Shown: positions 28,218-38,303 of the stretch, in pieces
Layout of the letters: every line of letters begins with the position of its first letter
Position numbering within the stretch: the first letter of the stretch is position 1
DNA from: Cedecea neteri
GTDB lineage: Bacteria; Pseudomonadota; Gammaproteobacteria; Enterobacterales; Enterobacteriaceae
Length of the DNA stretch: 64,000 nt
Assembly: GCF_000757825.1 (NCBI RefSeq)
Contig: NZ_CP009451.1
Coordinates: forward strand, 1,054,001-1,118,000
Direction: 5' to 3'
Program-made: the position numbers and the translations under genes
Notes under the pieces: model-generated
The model's input: the letters and a program-made list of their open reading frames with translations, nothing else
Told to the model about the DNA's origin: nothing
The model's database searches: none

Positions 28218-29187
28218 TCTGCTTAAACGCCGCAGTCCCTGGCTTGCCTTTGCTGGCCTGCTCGCCTTTTCGACCTACAGCAACGCCTCAGACAGCGGCC
28301 CGGAACAGCTGCGCATTGGCTATCAAAAGGGGTCGGTCAGCATGGTGCTGGCCAAAAGCCACCAGCTACTGGAAAAGCAGTATCCGAAGACCAAAGTTTC
28401 ATGGATTGAATTTCCTGCCGGGCCGCAGATGCTTGAGGCGCTGAACGTCGGCAGTATTGATTTGGGCAGCACCGGAGATATTCCGCCGATCTTCGCGCAG
28501 GCCGCTGGCGCAGATCTGCTGTACGTGGGCGCCGAGCCGCCCAAACCGAAAGCAGAGGTGATCCTGGTGCCGGAGAATAGCCCGCTGAAAACGGTGGCTG
28601 ATTTAAAAGGCCATAAGATAGCCTTCCAGAAGGGCTCCAGCTCGCACAATCTGGTGCTGCGAGCGCTGCAGAAAGCCGGGCTGAAGTTTTCCGATATTCA
28701 GCCTGCATACCTGACTCCTGCCGATGCGCGGGCGGCTTTCCAGCAGGGTAACGTAGACGCCTGGGCCATCTGGGATCCGTATTATTCGGCGGCGCTGTTA
28801 AACGGCGGCGTTCGCGTCCTGACTGACGGCAGCGAACTTAATCAAACCGGATCTTTCTATTTAGCCTCTCGTCCTTACGCGCAGGCCAATGGCGTATTCC
28901 TCCAGCAGGTGCTGAAAACCTTCAGCGATGCCGACGCGCTCACCCGCACGCAGCGGGCGGAAAGCGTAACGCTGCTAGCCAAAACGATGGGCCTGCCTGA
29001 AGCGGTGATCGCCACTTACTTTGACCATCGCCCTCCTTCAGAAATTACGCCGGTAAGCGAAGCTACCGCAGGCAAGCAGCAAAACACTGCGGATCTGTTT
29101 TATGAAAACCGCCTCGTGCCGAAGAAGGTCGATATTCGTACCCGCATCTGGCAACCCGCTGGCGCGACACAAGGAGCTAAGTCATGA
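28210..29187 (+). CDS. ssuA: Aliphatic sulfonate binding protein SsuA
   Basis: 325 residues (E. coli 319). It is the periplasmic receptor of the alkanesulfonate importer SsuABC. The ATG at 28210 lies inside the end of ssuE (8-base overlap) and begins a signal peptide ([26 protein letters not shown]), slightly longer and more basic at the start than in E. coli. Conserved ligand-site segments are [56 protein letters not shown] and [16 protein letters not shown]. It is translationally coupled to ssuE and ssuD. Confidence 0.97.
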   Translation: MFNLLKRRSPWLAFAGLLAFSTYSNASDSGPEQLRIGYQKGSVSMVLAKSHQLLEKQYPKTKVSWIEFPAGPQMLEALNVGSIDLGSTGDIPPIFAQAAGADLLYVGAEPPKPKAEVILVPENSPLKTVADLKGHKIAFQKGSSSHNLVLRALQKAGLKFSDIQPAYLTPADARAAFQQGNVDAWAIWDPYYSAALLNGGVRVLTDGSELNQTGSFYLASRPYAQANGVFLQQVLKTFSDADALTRTQRAESVTLLAKTMGLPEAVIATYFDHRPPSEITPVSEATAGKQQNTADLFYENRLVPKKVDIRTRIWQPAGATQGAKS

Positions 29188-30329
29188 GCCTGAATCTGTT
29201 CTGGTTTTTACCCACCCACGGTGATGGTCACTATCTCGGCAGCGAGACAGGCGCCCGCCCGGTTGACCATGGTTATCTGCAGCAAATCGCACAGGCAGCC
29301 GATCGCATCGGTTTTACCGGCGTGCTTATTCCAACCGGGCGATCCTGCGAGGATGCCTGGCTGGTTGCCGCCTCGATGATCCCTGTCACCCAGCGGCTTA
29401 AATTTTTGGTCGCGCTGCGCCCGAGCGTCGTATCCCCTACTCTTGCCGCACGCCAGGCCGCCACGCTTGACCGTCTTTCCAACGGGCGGGCATTGTTCAA
29501 CCTGGTGACCGGCGGCGACGCCGAGGAGCTGGCTGCCGAAGGGGTATTTCTCGATCATGAAGAACGCTATGAGGCTTCGGCGGAGTTTACCCGCATCTGG
29601 CGGCGTGTGCTCGAAGGCGAAACCGTCGACTACGATGGCAAACACATAAAAGTGAAAGGTGCGAAGCTGCTTTACCCTCCGGTGCAGCAGCCGCGCCCCC
29701 CGCTTTATTTTGGCGGATCGTCCGATGCAGCACAGGATCTGGCGGCCGAGCAGGTTGACCTTTACCTGACCTGGGGTGAACCCCCGCATCTGGTGAAGGA
29801 GAAAATAGATCAGGTTCGGGCGAAAGCGGCAGCTCAGGGGCGTGAAGTCCGCTTTGGTATCCGCCTGCACGTCATCGTGCGGGAAACTAACGAAGAAGCC
29901 TGGCAGGCTGCAAACCGGCTTATTTCGCACCTCGATGACATCACCATCGCTAAAGCACAGGCAGCCTTTGCCCGCAGCGACTCGGTCGGCCAGCAGCGCA
30001 TGGCTGCCCTGCACGGCGGCAAGCGAGACAAGCTGGAGATCAGCCCAAATCTATGGGCTGGCGTCGGACTGGTTCGCGGCGGCGCAGGCACGGCGCTGGT
30101 GGGCGACGGGCCGACCGTCGCAGCCCGTATTCATGAATACGCCGACCTGGGTATCGACAGCTTTATTCTCTCCGGCTATCCACACCTGGAAGAAGCATAC
30201 CGCGTGGGTGAACTGCTGTTCCCTCACCTTGATGTCGCTATTCCTGAAATTCCTCAGCCACGGCAGGTTCATGAAAAAGGGGAAGTTGTCGCCAATGACT
30301 TTATCCCGCGTAAAGTGGCGCAAAGCTAG
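29184..30329 (+). CDS. ssuD: FMNH2-dependent alkanesulfonate monooxygenase SsuD
   Basis: 381 residues, the same as E. coli. It cleaves alkanesulfonates to aldehyde and sulfite using O2 and FMNH2 from SsuE. It is a luciferase-like barrel: [19 protein letters not shown] at the start, [14 protein letters not shown] with the active-site Cys, [42 protein letters not shown], and the mobile-loop Arg region near residue 297 ([13 protein letters not shown]). It starts within the ssuA stop (ATGA overlap). Confidence 0.98.
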   Translation: MSLNLFWFLPTHGDGHYLGSETGARPVDHGYLQQIAQAADRIGFTGVLIPTGRSCEDAWLVAASMIPVTQRLKFLVALRPSVVSPTLAARQAATLDRLSNGRALFNLVTGGDAEELAAEGVFLDHEERYEASAEFTRIWRRVLEGETVDYDGKHIKVKGAKLLYPPVQQPRPPLYFGGSSDAAQDLAAEQVDLYLTWGEPPHLVKEKIDQVRAKAAAQGREVRFGIRLHVIVRETNEEAWQAANRLISHLDDITIAKAQAAFARSDSVGQQRMAALHGGKRDKLEISPNLWAGVGLVRGGAGTALVGDGPTVAARIHEYADLGIDSFILSGYPHLEEAYRVGELLFPHLDVAIPEIPQPRQVHEKGEVVANDFIPRKVAQS

Positions 30330-30338
30330 AGAGGCAGA

Positions 30339-31130
30339 ATGAACGCATCCATCCATAAAGTCTTGCTGCGCCTGGCGCCCTGGGCACTGCCGGTGGGCAT
30401 CGTACTTGTCTGGCAGCTGGCTTCGTCCACGGGCTGGCTTTCGACGCGCATTTTGCCCTCTCCGGAGGGCGTAGTGCTGGCGTTCTGGAGCCTTTCTGCC
30501 AGCGGAGAACTCTGGCAGCACCTGGCGATCAGCTCGTGGCGGGCGGCGATCGGTTTTAGCATCGGCGGATCGCTGGGTCTGATCTTAGGTTTGATAAGCG
30601 GCCTGTCACGCTGGGGAGAACGCCTGCTCGACAGCTCCATTCAAATGCTACGCAACGTCCCACACCTGGCGCTGATCCCGTTGGTGATCCTTTGGTTTGG
30701 CATTGACGAAACGGCCAAGATCTTTTTGGTCGCGCTCGGCACCCTGTTCCCGATTTATATCAATACCTGGCACGGCATCCGTAATATCGATCGCGGCCTG
30801 CTGGAGATGGCCCGCAGCTACGGGCTTTCCGGTTTCAGCCTGTTTGTGCACGTCATTCTGCCGGGCGCATTACCGTCCATTATGGTCGGCGTGCGTTTTG
30901 CCCTGGGCCTGATGTGGCTGACGCTTATCGTGGCGGAAACCATTTCTGCGAATTCCGGGATTGGCTATCTGGCGATGAATGCCAGGGAGTTCCTGCAAAC
31001 CGACGTGGTGGTGGTGGCCATCGTGCTGTATGCGCTGTTGGGCAAACTCGCCGACGTCAGCGCCCGCCTGCTGGAACGCGTCTGGTTACGCTGGCATCCG
31101 GCTTATCAATTAAAGGAGGAGACGGTATGA
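30339..31130 (+). CDS. ssuC: Alkanesulfonate ABC permease SsuC
   Basis: 263 residues (E. coli 263). It is the inner-membrane permease of the sulfonate importer, with six hydrophobic segments and one BPD_transp_1 domain. The EAA loop reads [28 protein letters not shown], about residues 150-180. It follows ssuD by 9 bases and overlaps ssuB by 4 bases, in the usual ssuEADCB order. Confidence 0.97.
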   Translation: MNASIHKVLLRLAPWALPVGIVLVWQLASSTGWLSTRILPSPEGVVLAFWSLSASGELWQHLAISSWRAAIGFSIGGSLGLILGLISGLSRWGERLLDSSIQMLRNVPHLALIPLVILWFGIDETAKIFLVALGTLFPIYINTWHGIRNIDRGLLEMARSYGLSGFSLFVHVILPGALPSIMVGVRFALGLMWLTLIVAETISANSGIGYLAMNAREFLQTDVVVVAIVLYALLGKLADVSARLLERVWLRWHPAYQLKEETV

Positions 31131-31897
31131 CAACTGCTCGTCTGAATCAGGGTACGCCGCTGTGGCTTAATAACGTCGGCAAACGCTATGGCGATAAAGT
31201 CATTCTCGATCAACTTGAGCTGCGCATTCCTGCCGGGCAGTTTGTGGCGGTGGTTGGCCGCAGCGGCGGCGGCAAAAGTACGCTGCTCCGCCTGCTTGCC
31301 GGGCTGGAAAACCCAAATCACGGCGCGCTATACGCCGGCAGCGCGCCGCTACGTGAGAGCCAGGATGACACGAGGCTGATGTTCCAGGACGACAGGCTGC
31401 TGCCGTGGAAAACGGTGATAGACAACGTCGGGCTTGGGCTGAAAAACAGCTGGCGAGATGCGGCTCTCAAGGCGCTGACAGCCGTTGGCCTTGAAAATCG
31501 AGCCAGCGAGTGGCCGGCCGCGCTTTCCGGCGGGCAAAAGCAGCGCGTTGCGCTGGCCAGGGCGCTCATCCATCGCCCACGCCTGCTATTACTCGATGAA
31601 CCGCTCGGCGCGCTGGATGCCCTGACGCGAATCGAAATGCAGGAGCTGATTGTTTCGCTGTGGCAGGAGCACGGCTTCACGGTGCTTTTAGTGACGCATG
31701 ACGTCAGCGAGGCGGTCGCCATGGCCGATCGCGTGCTGCTTATAGAAGAAGGAAAAATTGGCCTGGATCTGACGGTCGATTTACCGCGCCCGCGTCGGTT
31801 GGGATCGGCGAAGCTGGCCGAACTGGAGGCTGAGGTGCTGGCCAGAGTGATGAAACGAGGTTTAGAAGAGCCGGCACGCACGGTGCGTACCGGCTGA
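31127..31897 (+). CDS. ssuB: Alkanesulfonate ABC ATPase SsuB
   Basis: 256 residues (E. coli 255). It powers the sulfonate importer. The ATG at 31127 follows an AAAGGAGGAG ribosome site and overlaps the ssuC stop. Walker [12 protein letters not shown], signature [15 protein letters not shown], Walker [13 protein letters not shown] and switch His in [11 protein letters not shown] are all present. A longer in-frame reading starting at 30914 lies inside ssuC and was rejected. The last codons contain an imperfect palindrome, and a terminator-like hairpin follows. Confidence 0.97.
   Translation: MTTARLNQGTPLWLNNVGKRYGDKVILDQLELRIPAGQFVAVVGRSGGGKSTLLRLLAGLENPNHGALYAGSAPLRESQDDTRLMFQDDRLLPWKTVIDNVGLGLKNSWRDAALKALTAVGLENRASEWPAALSGGQKQRVALARALIHRPRLLLLDEPLGALDALTRIEMQELIVSLWQEHGFTVLLVTHDVSEAVAMADRVLLIEEGKIGLDLTVDLPRPRRLGSAKLAELEAEVLARVMKRGLEEPARTVRTG
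31870..31894. repeat. Imperfect palindrome at the end of ssuB
   Basis: GCCGGCACGCAC (31870-31881) and GTGCGTACCGGC (31883-31894) are 12-base arms with one mismatch, in the last codons of ssuB just before the stop. In RNA a stem of about nine pairs with a mismatch could form. Confidence 0.6.
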
Positions 31898-31904
31898 GTT
31901 TATA

Positions 31905-31926
31905 CCCTCACCCCTTCGGGTGAGGG
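31905..31926. terminator. Hairpin between convergent ssuB and pepN
   Basis: CCCTCACCC-CTTC-GGGTGAGGG, a 9-base perfect stem, lies 7 bases after the ssuB stop and 7 bases before the pepN stop on the other strand. No long T-run follows on either strand. The sequence type recalls short palindromic repeats dispersed in some enterobacterial genomes. I see no second copy in this window. Confidence 0.6.
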
Positions 31927-31933
31927 GCAGAAC

Positions 31934-34546
31934 TTATGCCAAAGCCTTGGCAATTTTCTCGAACAGATCCCCGGACAGGTTTTCCAGCCCTTTCAACTGC
32001 TCCAGCGCGGCGCGCATCTTAGCCTGACGTTCCGCGTCGTAACGCTTCAGGCGAATCAGCGGCTCAACCAGACGAGAAGCGATCTGTGGGTTACGGCTGT
32101 TCAGCTCGGTCAGCATTTCCACCATAAACTGGTAGCCGCTGCCGTCTTTGGCGTGAAACGCTGCCGGGTTGCTTGAGGCAAATGCCCCAATCAGGGAGCG
32201 AACGCGGTTCGGGTTGCCCAGGCTGAAGGAACGGTGATTAAGCAGTTCACGCACTTTAGCCAGCGTGTTGCTTGCCGGACTGGTCGCCTGCAGGACAAAC
32301 CACTTATCCATAACCAGGCCATCTTTGTGCCACTTTTCATCGTACTCGGCCAGCAGCGCTTCACGGCATGGCAGCTGTGCAGCCACCGCGGCGGACAGTG
32401 CGGCAATGGAATCGGTCATATTGTCAGCCTGCTGATACTGCTCGCGCACCAGCTGCCCGGCAAGTTCAACGTCGCCAAACGCCAGATAACGCAGGCAAGT
32501 ATTGCGCAGCGCACGTTTACCGATGTCACCATGATCCACACGATAGCCGTCGAGCTTGTTGGCGTTGTAGATTGCCAGGAACTCGTCGGCCAGCTCTGCC
32601 GCCAGGGTACGAGTCAGCGCGCCGTGCACTTCGGCAATGGCGATCGGATCGATAGTCTGGAACAGCTCGGCAATTTCATTCTGCGAAGGAAGCGTCAGGA
32701 TCTCAGCGGCCAGCGCCGGATCGATTTTCTCATCCAGCAGGATAGCGCGGAATGCGTCAGCCACGTGCAGCGGCAGTGAGAGCGGCTGCCCTTGCTGGCT
32801 GCGGTTCACGTTGATTTTAATGTAGTTTGCCAGCAGGCTCTGCGCCGCATCCCAGCGGGAGAAGTCGTTCCGCGCGTGGCGCATCAGGAACGTCAGCTGC
32901 TGATCGCTCCATTTATAGTCAAGCTTCACCGGCGCGGAGAATTCACGCAGCAGGGACGGAACAGGCTGGAAGTAGACGTTATCGAAGACGAAGGTCTGCT
33001 CTGCCTGAGTCACGTTTAGCACGTGATGCACCGGGTGGCCATCCTTCTGCAGCGGAATGACCTTCCCTTCGTTATCGTACAGCTCGATATCAAACGGGAT
33101 ATGCAGCGGGTGTTTTTCCTGCTGCTCGGCGGTCGGCGGCGTCATCTGGCTGATGGTAAGCGTGTACTGCTCGGTTTCCGGGTTGTAGTCGTCACGAACG
33201 GTTACCACCGGCGTACCGGCCTGGCTATACCAGCGGCGGAAATGAGACAGATCGACGTTGGACGCATCTTCCATCGCCTGCACGAAGTCATCGCAGGTTG
33301 CCGCGCTGCCGTCGTGGCGTTCAAAATAAAGCTGCATACCCTTCTGGAAGTTCTCTTCACCCAGCAGCGTGTGCAGCATGCGAATAACTTCTGACCCCTT
33401 CTCATACACCGTTAAGGTATAGAAGTTGTTCATTTCGATAACTTTGTCCGGGCGAATCGGGTGCGCCATCGGGCTGGCGTCTTCGGCGAACTGCATGGCA
33501 CGCATGGTGCGCACGTTCTGAATACGGTTTACCGCACGAGAACCCAGGTCAGAGCTGAACTCCTGGTCACGGAACACGGTCAGGCCTTCTTTCAGGCTCA
33601 GCTGGAACCAGTCGCGGCAGGTGACGCGGTTACCGGTCCAGTTGTGGAAGTATTCGTGGCCGATAACGCGTTCGATGTCGAGGTAATCTTTGTCGGTCGC
33701 GGTTTCGGCGCGGGCCAGGACATATTTAGAGTTGAAGATATTCAGCCCTTTGTTTTCCATCGCGCCCATATTAAAGAAGTCGACGGCGACTATCATATAG
33801 ATGTCGAGGTCATATTCCAGGCCGAAACGGGTTTCATCCCACTTCATTGAGGCCTTCAGCGAGGTCATCGCCCAGTCAGCACGATCGAGGTTGCCGCGGT
33901 CAACAAACAGTTCCAGCGCAACATCACGCCCGGAGCGGGTTTTGAAGCTGTCACGCAGGACGTCAAAATCGCCCGCTACCAGCGCAAACAGGTAGCAAGG
34001 TTTTGGGAATGGGTCCTGCCACTGCACCCAGTGACGGCCATTTTCCAGCTCGCCTTCGGCAATGCGGTTACCGTTAGCCAGTAAATACGGGTATTTGCTT
34101 TTGTCGGCGATGACTTTGGTCGTGAAGCGCGCCAGCACGTCCGGGCGGTCCAGATACCAGGTAATATGGTGGAAGCCTTCTGCTTCACATTGGGTACACA
34201 GCGCTTCACCGGACTGATACAGCCCTTCGAGCGCCGTATTGGTCGCCGGGCTGATTTCGTTAACAATCGTCAGCGTAAAGGTGTCCGGCAGTTGCTCCAG
34301 AATGAGCGCGCCGTCCTGCTGACGATAATGCTGCCACGGGGTCCCGTTTACGGCGATGGAGACCAGCGTCAGGTCTTCACCATCAAGATGCAGCGCCGCG
34401 CCAGCCTCGCCCTGACGGACAATTTTGCTGACCGCGGTAACCTGCGTTTTTGTGGCATCAAGGTCAAAGGTCAAATCGATATCGGTTATCGTATAATCCG
34501 CCGCGCGATAGTCGTGGCGATATTTGGCTTGTGGCTGTTGTGTCAT
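31934..34546 (-). CDS. pepN: Aminopeptidase N
   Basis: 870 residues, the same as E. coli. It is a cytoplasmic M1-family zinc aminopeptidase and the main enzyme of peptide turnover. The substrate-anchoring GAMEN motif (FFNMGAMENKGLNIF, near 261-265) and the zinc site HEYFHNW (HExxH near 297-301, with the downstream Glu in LKEGLTVFRDQEF) are intact. The long C-terminal helical domain is complete. It converges on ssuB; its upstream region is shared with the divergent pncB. Confidence 0.99.
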   Translation of the reverse strand: MTQQPQAKYRHDYRAADYTITDIDLTFDLDATKTQVTAVSKIVRQGEAGAALHLDGEDLTLVSIAVNGTPWQHYRQQDGALILEQLPDTFTLTIVNEISPATNTALEGLYQSGEALCTQCEAEGFHHITWYLDRPDVLARFTTKVIADKSKYPYLLANGNRIAEGELENGRHWVQWQDPFPKPCYLFALVAGDFDVLRDSFKTRSGRDVALELFVDRGNLDRADWAMTSLKASMKWDETRFGLEYDLDIYMIVAVDFFNMGAMENKGLNIFNSKYVLARAETATDKDYLDIERVIGHEYFHNWTGNRVTCRDWFQLSLKEGLTVFRDQEFSSDLGSRAVNRIQNVRTMRAMQFAEDASPMAHPIRPDKVIEMNNFYTLTVYEKGSEVIRMLHTLLGEENFQKGMQLYFERHDGSAATCDDFVQAMEDASNVDLSHFRRWYSQAGTPVVTVRDDYNPETEQYTLTISQMTPPTAEQQEKHPLHIPFDIELYDNEGKVIPLQKDGHPVHHVLNVTQAEQTFVFDNVYFQPVPSLLREFSAPVKLDYKWSDQQLTFLMRHARNDFSRWDAAQSLLANYIKINVNRSQQGQPLSLPLHVADAFRAILLDEKIDPALAAEILTLPSQNEIAELFQTIDPIAIAEVHGALTRTLAAELADEFLAIYNANKLDGYRVDHGDIGKRALRNTCLRYLAFGDVELAGQLVREQYQQADNMTDSIAALSAAVAAQLPCREALLAEYDEKWHKDGLVMDKWFVLQATSPASNTLAKVRELLNHRSFSLGNPNRVRSLIGAFASSNPAAFHAKDGSGYQFMVEMLTELNSRNPQIASRLVEPLIRLKRYDAERQAKMRAALEQLKGLENLSGDLFEKIAKALA

Positions 34547-34729
34547 AAAAAACCTTATACATCGTCCGTAAGATAATGGACTTCAGTCTATTCCTGTTGC
34601 CGGAATGTTGCTACGCAGAATCTTCATCTTTGGCCATCTGCGGCCAAAAAATTTTAGCGGCTCAGCGTAGTACTTTGGTGACCATGCACCTTAGAGAAGA
34701 CGCGACTATCAGGGCGTAATCGCACATTT

Positions 34730-34747
34730 TGTTTAGTACTCTAAACA
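34730..34747. promoter_or_regulatory. NadR box
   Basis: TGTTTAGTACTCTAAACA is a near-perfect palindrome fitting the NadR pattern TGTTTA-N6-TAAACA. In enterobacteria NadR represses pncB and nadA/nadB when NAD is plentiful. It is about 110 bases upstream of the best pncB -10. Confidence 0.9.
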
Positions 34748-34835
34748 TAATCATATCAACGTGTTGCTTTGTGCATAACCCCGTTATGGCACAAATTGCC
34801 CTTTCCCCCCGCCCCCCCTAATGTTGTGATCTTGC

Positions 34836-34863
34836 TTCAATAAACGGATAATCAAGGTATACT
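34836..34863 (+). promoter_or_regulatory. Candidate pncB promoter
   Basis: TTCAAT (34836-34841), a 16-base spacer and TATACT (34858-34863) stand 63 bases before the pncB start. The -10 is good and the -35 moderate. Confidence 0.55.
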
Positions 34864-34925
34864 CCCGCGTCTTTATTTGCCCGGACTGATGGAAACGCTC
34901 CTGTGAGAGGATGCTGAAACGCGCC

Positions 34926-36128
34926 ATGACACGACACGCTTCCCCGATTTTGCAAACGCTTCTGGATACTGACGCCTATAAGCTTCATATGCAGCAAGCG
35001 GTTTACCACCGCTATTACGACGTTAACGTCGCAGCGGAATTCCGCTGCCGCGGCGACGATCTGCTGGGCATTCATGCCGACGCCATTCGTGAGCAGGTAG
35101 CGGCTATGCAGCACCTTCACCTCAGCGATGAAGAATTTCACTGGCTTAAAAGCCTGCCTTTTTTCAAAGCCGATTATCTCGACTGGCTGCGCGACTTCCG
35201 CTATGACCCTTCGCAGGTCCAGGTGACCAATAATCACGGTCATTTAGATATCCGCCTCAGCGGACCGTGGCGGGAAGTCATCATGTGGGAAGTTCCCCTG
35301 CTGGCAGTTATAAGTGAAGTCGTTCACCAGCATCGCGCCCCGGGCGTTACGCCCCAAATGGCTCTGGACCACCTGGAAACCAAGCTTCAGGAATTTAACG
35401 CGCTGACCGCGGGGGTCGATCTTTCCCATTTCCGATTGATGGACTTCGGCACTCGCCGCCGCTTCTCTCGCGAAGTACAGCAGGCTATCGTTCAGCGTCT
35501 TAAGCAGGAGCCGTGGTTCATCGGCACCAGCAACTACGATCTGGCCCGCCGTCTTGACCTGACGCCGATGGGCACGCAGGCTCACGAATGGTTCCAGGCA
35601 CATCAACAGATAAGCCCCGATCTGGCGAATAGCCAGCGCGCGGCGCTGCAGGCCTGGCTGGACGAGTATCCTGACCAGTTAGGGATTGCCCTGACCGACT
35701 GTATTACCATGGACGCTTTCCTGCGTGACTTCGGGCAGGAATTTGCTACCCGCTATCAGGGGCTGCGCCACGACTCGGGTGACCCGATCGAGTGGGGTGA
35801 AAAAGCCATTGCCCACTATCAAAAACTTGGCATCGACCCACTGAGCAAGGTGCTGGTGTTTTCTGACAACCTGGATTTGAACAAGGCCGTGGAACTTTAC
35901 CGCCGCTTCTCATCCCGGGTTAACCTCAGCTTTGGTATTGGCACCCGCCTGACCTGCGACATCCCACAGGTCAAGCCGCTGAACATCGTGATTAAGCTTG
36001 TAGAGTGTAACGGCAAGCCGGTCGCCAAGCTTTCAGACAGCCCGGGTAAAACCATCTGCCACGATAAAGCCTTTGTGCGAGCATTACGCAAAGCCTTCGA
36101 CCTTCCGCTGGTCAAAAAAGCCAGCTGA
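34926..36128 (+). CDS. pncB: Nicotinate phosphoribosyltransferase
   Basis: 400 residues, the same as E. coli. It joins nicotinate and PRPP with ATP hydrolysis to make nicotinate mononucleotide, the entry step of NAD salvage. I chose the ATG at 34926 ([26 protein letters not shown]); an ATG at 34911 adds five residues not seen in E. coli. Key segments are [33 protein letters not shown], the region [16 protein letters not shown] with the phosphorylated His, and [23 protein letters not shown]. The NadR box upstream indicates repression by NAD. Confidence 0.98.
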   Translation: MTRHASPILQTLLDTDAYKLHMQQAVYHRYYDVNVAAEFRCRGDDLLGIHADAIREQVAAMQHLHLSDEEFHWLKSLPFFKADYLDWLRDFRYDPSQVQVTNNHGHLDIRLSGPWREVIMWEVPLLAVISEVVHQHRAPGVTPQMALDHLETKLQEFNALTAGVDLSHFRLMDFGTRRRFSREVQQAIVQRLKQEPWFIGTSNYDLARRLDLTPMGTQAHEWFQAHQQISPDLANSQRAALQAWLDEYPDQLGIALTDCITMDAFLRDFGQEFATRYQGLRHDSGDPIEWGEKAIAHYQKLGIDPLSKVLVFSDNLDLNKAVELYRRFSSRVNLSFGIGTRLTCDIPQVKPLNIVIKLVECNGKPVAKLSDSPGKTICHDKAFVRALRKAFDLPLVKKAS

Positions 36129-36140
36129 TTCAGCGATAAT

Positions 36141-36180
36141 CGGTGAATAGAGGCTTTGCTATTCACCGCGCTTCTCTCTT
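36141..36180 (+). terminator. Probable pncB terminator
   Basis: CGGTGAATAG (36141-36150) pairs perfectly with CTATTCACCG (36159-36168), followed by a pyrimidine-rich tail (cgcttctctctttc) rather than a pure T-run. Confidence 0.65.
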
Positions 36181-36305
36181 TCCTTTATTTCTTCATAAGC
36201 AACGCGAATTCTGCTTGTCTGATGGCGCGTGACAGGTAACATAGATAACCCCCATCTGTGGGTTACTATTTTTTTTGTCATTGACCATTTAATAGAGAGA
36301 AAACT

Positions 36306-37706
36306 ATGAGCGTTGTGCCTGTAGCCGACGTACTCCAGGGCCGTGCCGCCGTTGACAGCGAAGTCACCGTGCGCGGATGGGTGCGTACTCGAAGAGATTC
36401 AAAAGCTGGTATCTCCTTCCTCGCCGTCTATGACGGTTCCTGCTTTGATCCTGTACAGGCCGTCATTAATAATTCTCTGCCCAATTACAATGAAGACGTT
36501 CTGCGCCTGACCACCGGCTGTTCGGTGATTGTTACCGGCGTTGTGGTCGAATCTCAGGGCCAGGGCCAGGCGTTCGAACTCCAGGCAACCAAAGTTGAAG
36601 TTACCGGCTGGGTTGACGATCCGGATACCTATCCGATGGCGGCCAAACGCCACAGCATCGAATACCTCCGCGAAGTGGCTCACCTGCGCCCGCGCACCAA
36701 CATGATTGGTGCCGTTGCCCGCGTTCGTCACACGCTGGCTCAGGCGCTGCACCGCTTCTTCCACGAAAATGGTTATTTCTGGGTATCCACCCCGCTGATC
36801 ACCGCTTCGGATACCGAAGGTGCCGGCGAGATGTTCCGCGTCTCCACGCTGGATCTGGAAAACCTGCCTCGCACTCCGGAAGGCAAAGTCGACTTCGACA
36901 AAGACTTCTTCGGTAAAGAAGCCTTCCTGACCGTTTCCGGCCAGCTGAACGGCGAAACGTACGCGAGCGCGCTGTCCAAGGTTTATACCTTCGGGCCAAC
37001 CTTCCGCGCAGAAAACTCCAACACCAGCCGCCACCTGGCCGAGTTCTGGATGCTGGAGCCAGAAGTGGCCTTTGCCGACCTGGACGATGTGGCCGGACTG
37101 GCAGAAGCGATGCTGAAGTACGTCTTTAAGGCCGTACTGGATGAACGCATGGACGACATGAAGTTCTTTGCTGAACGCGTCGACAAAGAAGCGATTGAGC
37201 GTCTGGAACGCTTCATCTCCGCAGACTTCGCCCAGGTGGACTACACCGACGCGGTTGAAATCCTGCTGAACTGCGGCCACAAGTTCGAAAACCCGGTTTA
37301 CTGGGGGGTCGATCTTTCATCCGAGCACGAACGTTACCTGGCCGAGCAGCACTTCAAGGCACCGGTGGTGGTGAAAAACTACCCGAAAGACATTAAAGCT
37401 TTCTATATGCGCCTTAACGAAGACGGTAAAACCGTTGCCGCTATGGACGTTCTGGCCCCGGGCATCGGCGAAATCATCGGTGGCTCCCAGCGTGAAGAGC
37501 GCCTGGATGTGCTGGACGCGCGCATGGCTGAAATGGGCCTGAATAAAGAAGATTACTGGTGGTACCGCGACCTGCGTCGCTACGGCACCGTACCGCATTC
37601 AGGTTTTGGCCTGGGCTTTGAGCGTCTGATCGCCTATGTCACCGGCGTTCAGAACGTGCGCGATGTGATTCCGTTCCCACGTACGCCGCGTAACGCCAGC
37701 TTCTAA
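36306..37706 (+). CDS. asnS: Asparaginyl-tRNA synthetase
   Basis: 466 residues, the same as E. coli. It charges tRNA-Asn. The N-terminal OB-fold anticodon domain ([27 protein letters not shown]) is followed by the class II catalytic core: motif 1 around [24 protein letters not shown], motif 2 [26 protein letters not shown], and motif 3 [29 protein letters not shown]. All are intact. It is preceded by a 177-base spacer containing the pncB terminator and followed by a strong terminator. Confidence 0.99.
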   Translation: MSVVPVADVLQGRAAVDSEVTVRGWVRTRRDSKAGISFLAVYDGSCFDPVQAVINNSLPNYNEDVLRLTTGCSVIVTGVVVESQGQGQAFELQATKVEVTGWVDDPDTYPMAAKRHSIEYLREVAHLRPRTNMIGAVARVRHTLAQALHRFFHENGYFWVSTPLITASDTEGAGEMFRVSTLDLENLPRTPEGKVDFDKDFFGKEAFLTVSGQLNGETYASALSKVYTFGPTFRAENSNTSRHLAEFWMLEPEVAFADLDDVAGLAEAMLKYVFKAVLDERMDDMKFFAERVDKEAIERLERFISADFAQVDYTDAVEILLNCGHKFENPVYWGVDLSSEHERYLAEQHFKAPVVVKNYPKDIKAFYMRLNEDGKTVAAMDVLAPGIGEIIGGSQREERLDVLDARMAEMGLNKEDYWWYRDLRRYGTVPHSGFGLGFERLIAYVTGVQNVRDVIPFPRTPRNASF

Positions 37707-37720
37707 GCCAGAGAAAACCA

Positions 37721-37747
37721 AAAGGCCAGCTTCCGCTGGCCTTTTTT
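37721..37747 (+). terminator. asnS terminator
   Basis: AAAGGCCAGC-TTCC-GCTGGCCTTTTTT, a strong stem-loop with a T-run, 15 bases after the asnS stop. Confidence 0.95.
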
Positions 37748-38109
37748 ACGTTTCAGCATAAAAGGTCTATTTTCTTCAACGCTCGTTAAACAAACGTCAA
37801 TTTCAACCCTCTTTCCCGACAACCCCGTTACCAACTATTTCTGCCTCACATTCTTTAACAAAAATTGCGCTTAAGTTTGCTCGCGCTTTCAAATAGTGAT
37901 GGGCATAGCACATTTGTACATTTTTCACACAGCCATCCAGCCATCTAAAAACAAGTCAAAAAATGAACAATTGTGAACAAGAAACATTCACCAAATAGCT
38001 TTATGCGGATTAAACATAAGTAATTCATATATATATGATTAGAAATTGCGCATTCGGGTTGCATTAAGAGCGAAATTTGAAATGGTTCACAAAGTTCCCT
38101 GATATTAAC
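37748..38109. other. AT-rich region upstream of ompF
   Basis: No gene is visible. The segment is very AT-rich, with A and T tracts and a TATATATAT run near 38028-38036, suggesting bent DNA. In E. coli the matching region binds IHF and holds a distant OmpR site (F4) involved in looping; I cannot place those sites with confidence. Confidence 0.6.
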
Positions 38110-38303
38110 ATTTAGTTACACATATTTTCCTTTTGAAACTCAGTTTAGACATTTGTAGCACTTTCAGGCTAGCGAAACGGTTTCATGGATGGAAAGATGC
38201 CAGACAGATACAGAAAGACACCAAACTATCCTCAATAGTTCCGTAAAGAATTATTGACGGCAGTGGCAGGTGTCCATAAAAACCACAATGAGGGTAATAA
38301 ATA
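38110..38303 (+). promoter_or_regulatory. ompF promoter, OmpR sites and MicF-target leader
   Basis: The stretch 38110-38176 (TTTAGTTACACATATTTTCC, then TTTTGAAACTCAG..., then TTTGTAGCACTTTCAGGCTA) aligns with OmpR sites F1-F3 of E. coli. A -10 element AAAGAT (38193-38198) implies a start near 38206. The leader retains ATTGACGGCAGTGGCAGGTG and ATGAGGGTAATAAATA, the region paired by MicF small RNA in E. coli. It is shorter than the E. coli leader by about 13 bases. Confidence 0.8.

Larger units (their letters stand above)
34547..34925. promoter_or_regulatory. Divergent pepN-pncB regulatory spacer
   Basis: A 379-base spacer without a gene. From pepN towards pncB it holds AT-rich sequence, a NadR box (34730-34747), a striking C6-G-C7 tract (34805-34818) and a pncB promoter candidate (34836-34863). 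The pepN promoter must lie in the first half, but I could not single it out. Confidence 0.7.

Noticed and set aside
30914..31126. Extended N-terminus for ssuB beginning inside ssuC
   Set aside because: The extra residues are an out-of-frame reading of conserved SsuC codons. The ATG at 31127 has an excellent ribosome site and matches the family length.
34805..34818. G-quadruplex in the pepN-pncB spacer
   Set aside because: Only two G-runs are present on the minus strand, which is not enough for a standard intramolecular quadruplex. I kept it only as a homopolymer tract.
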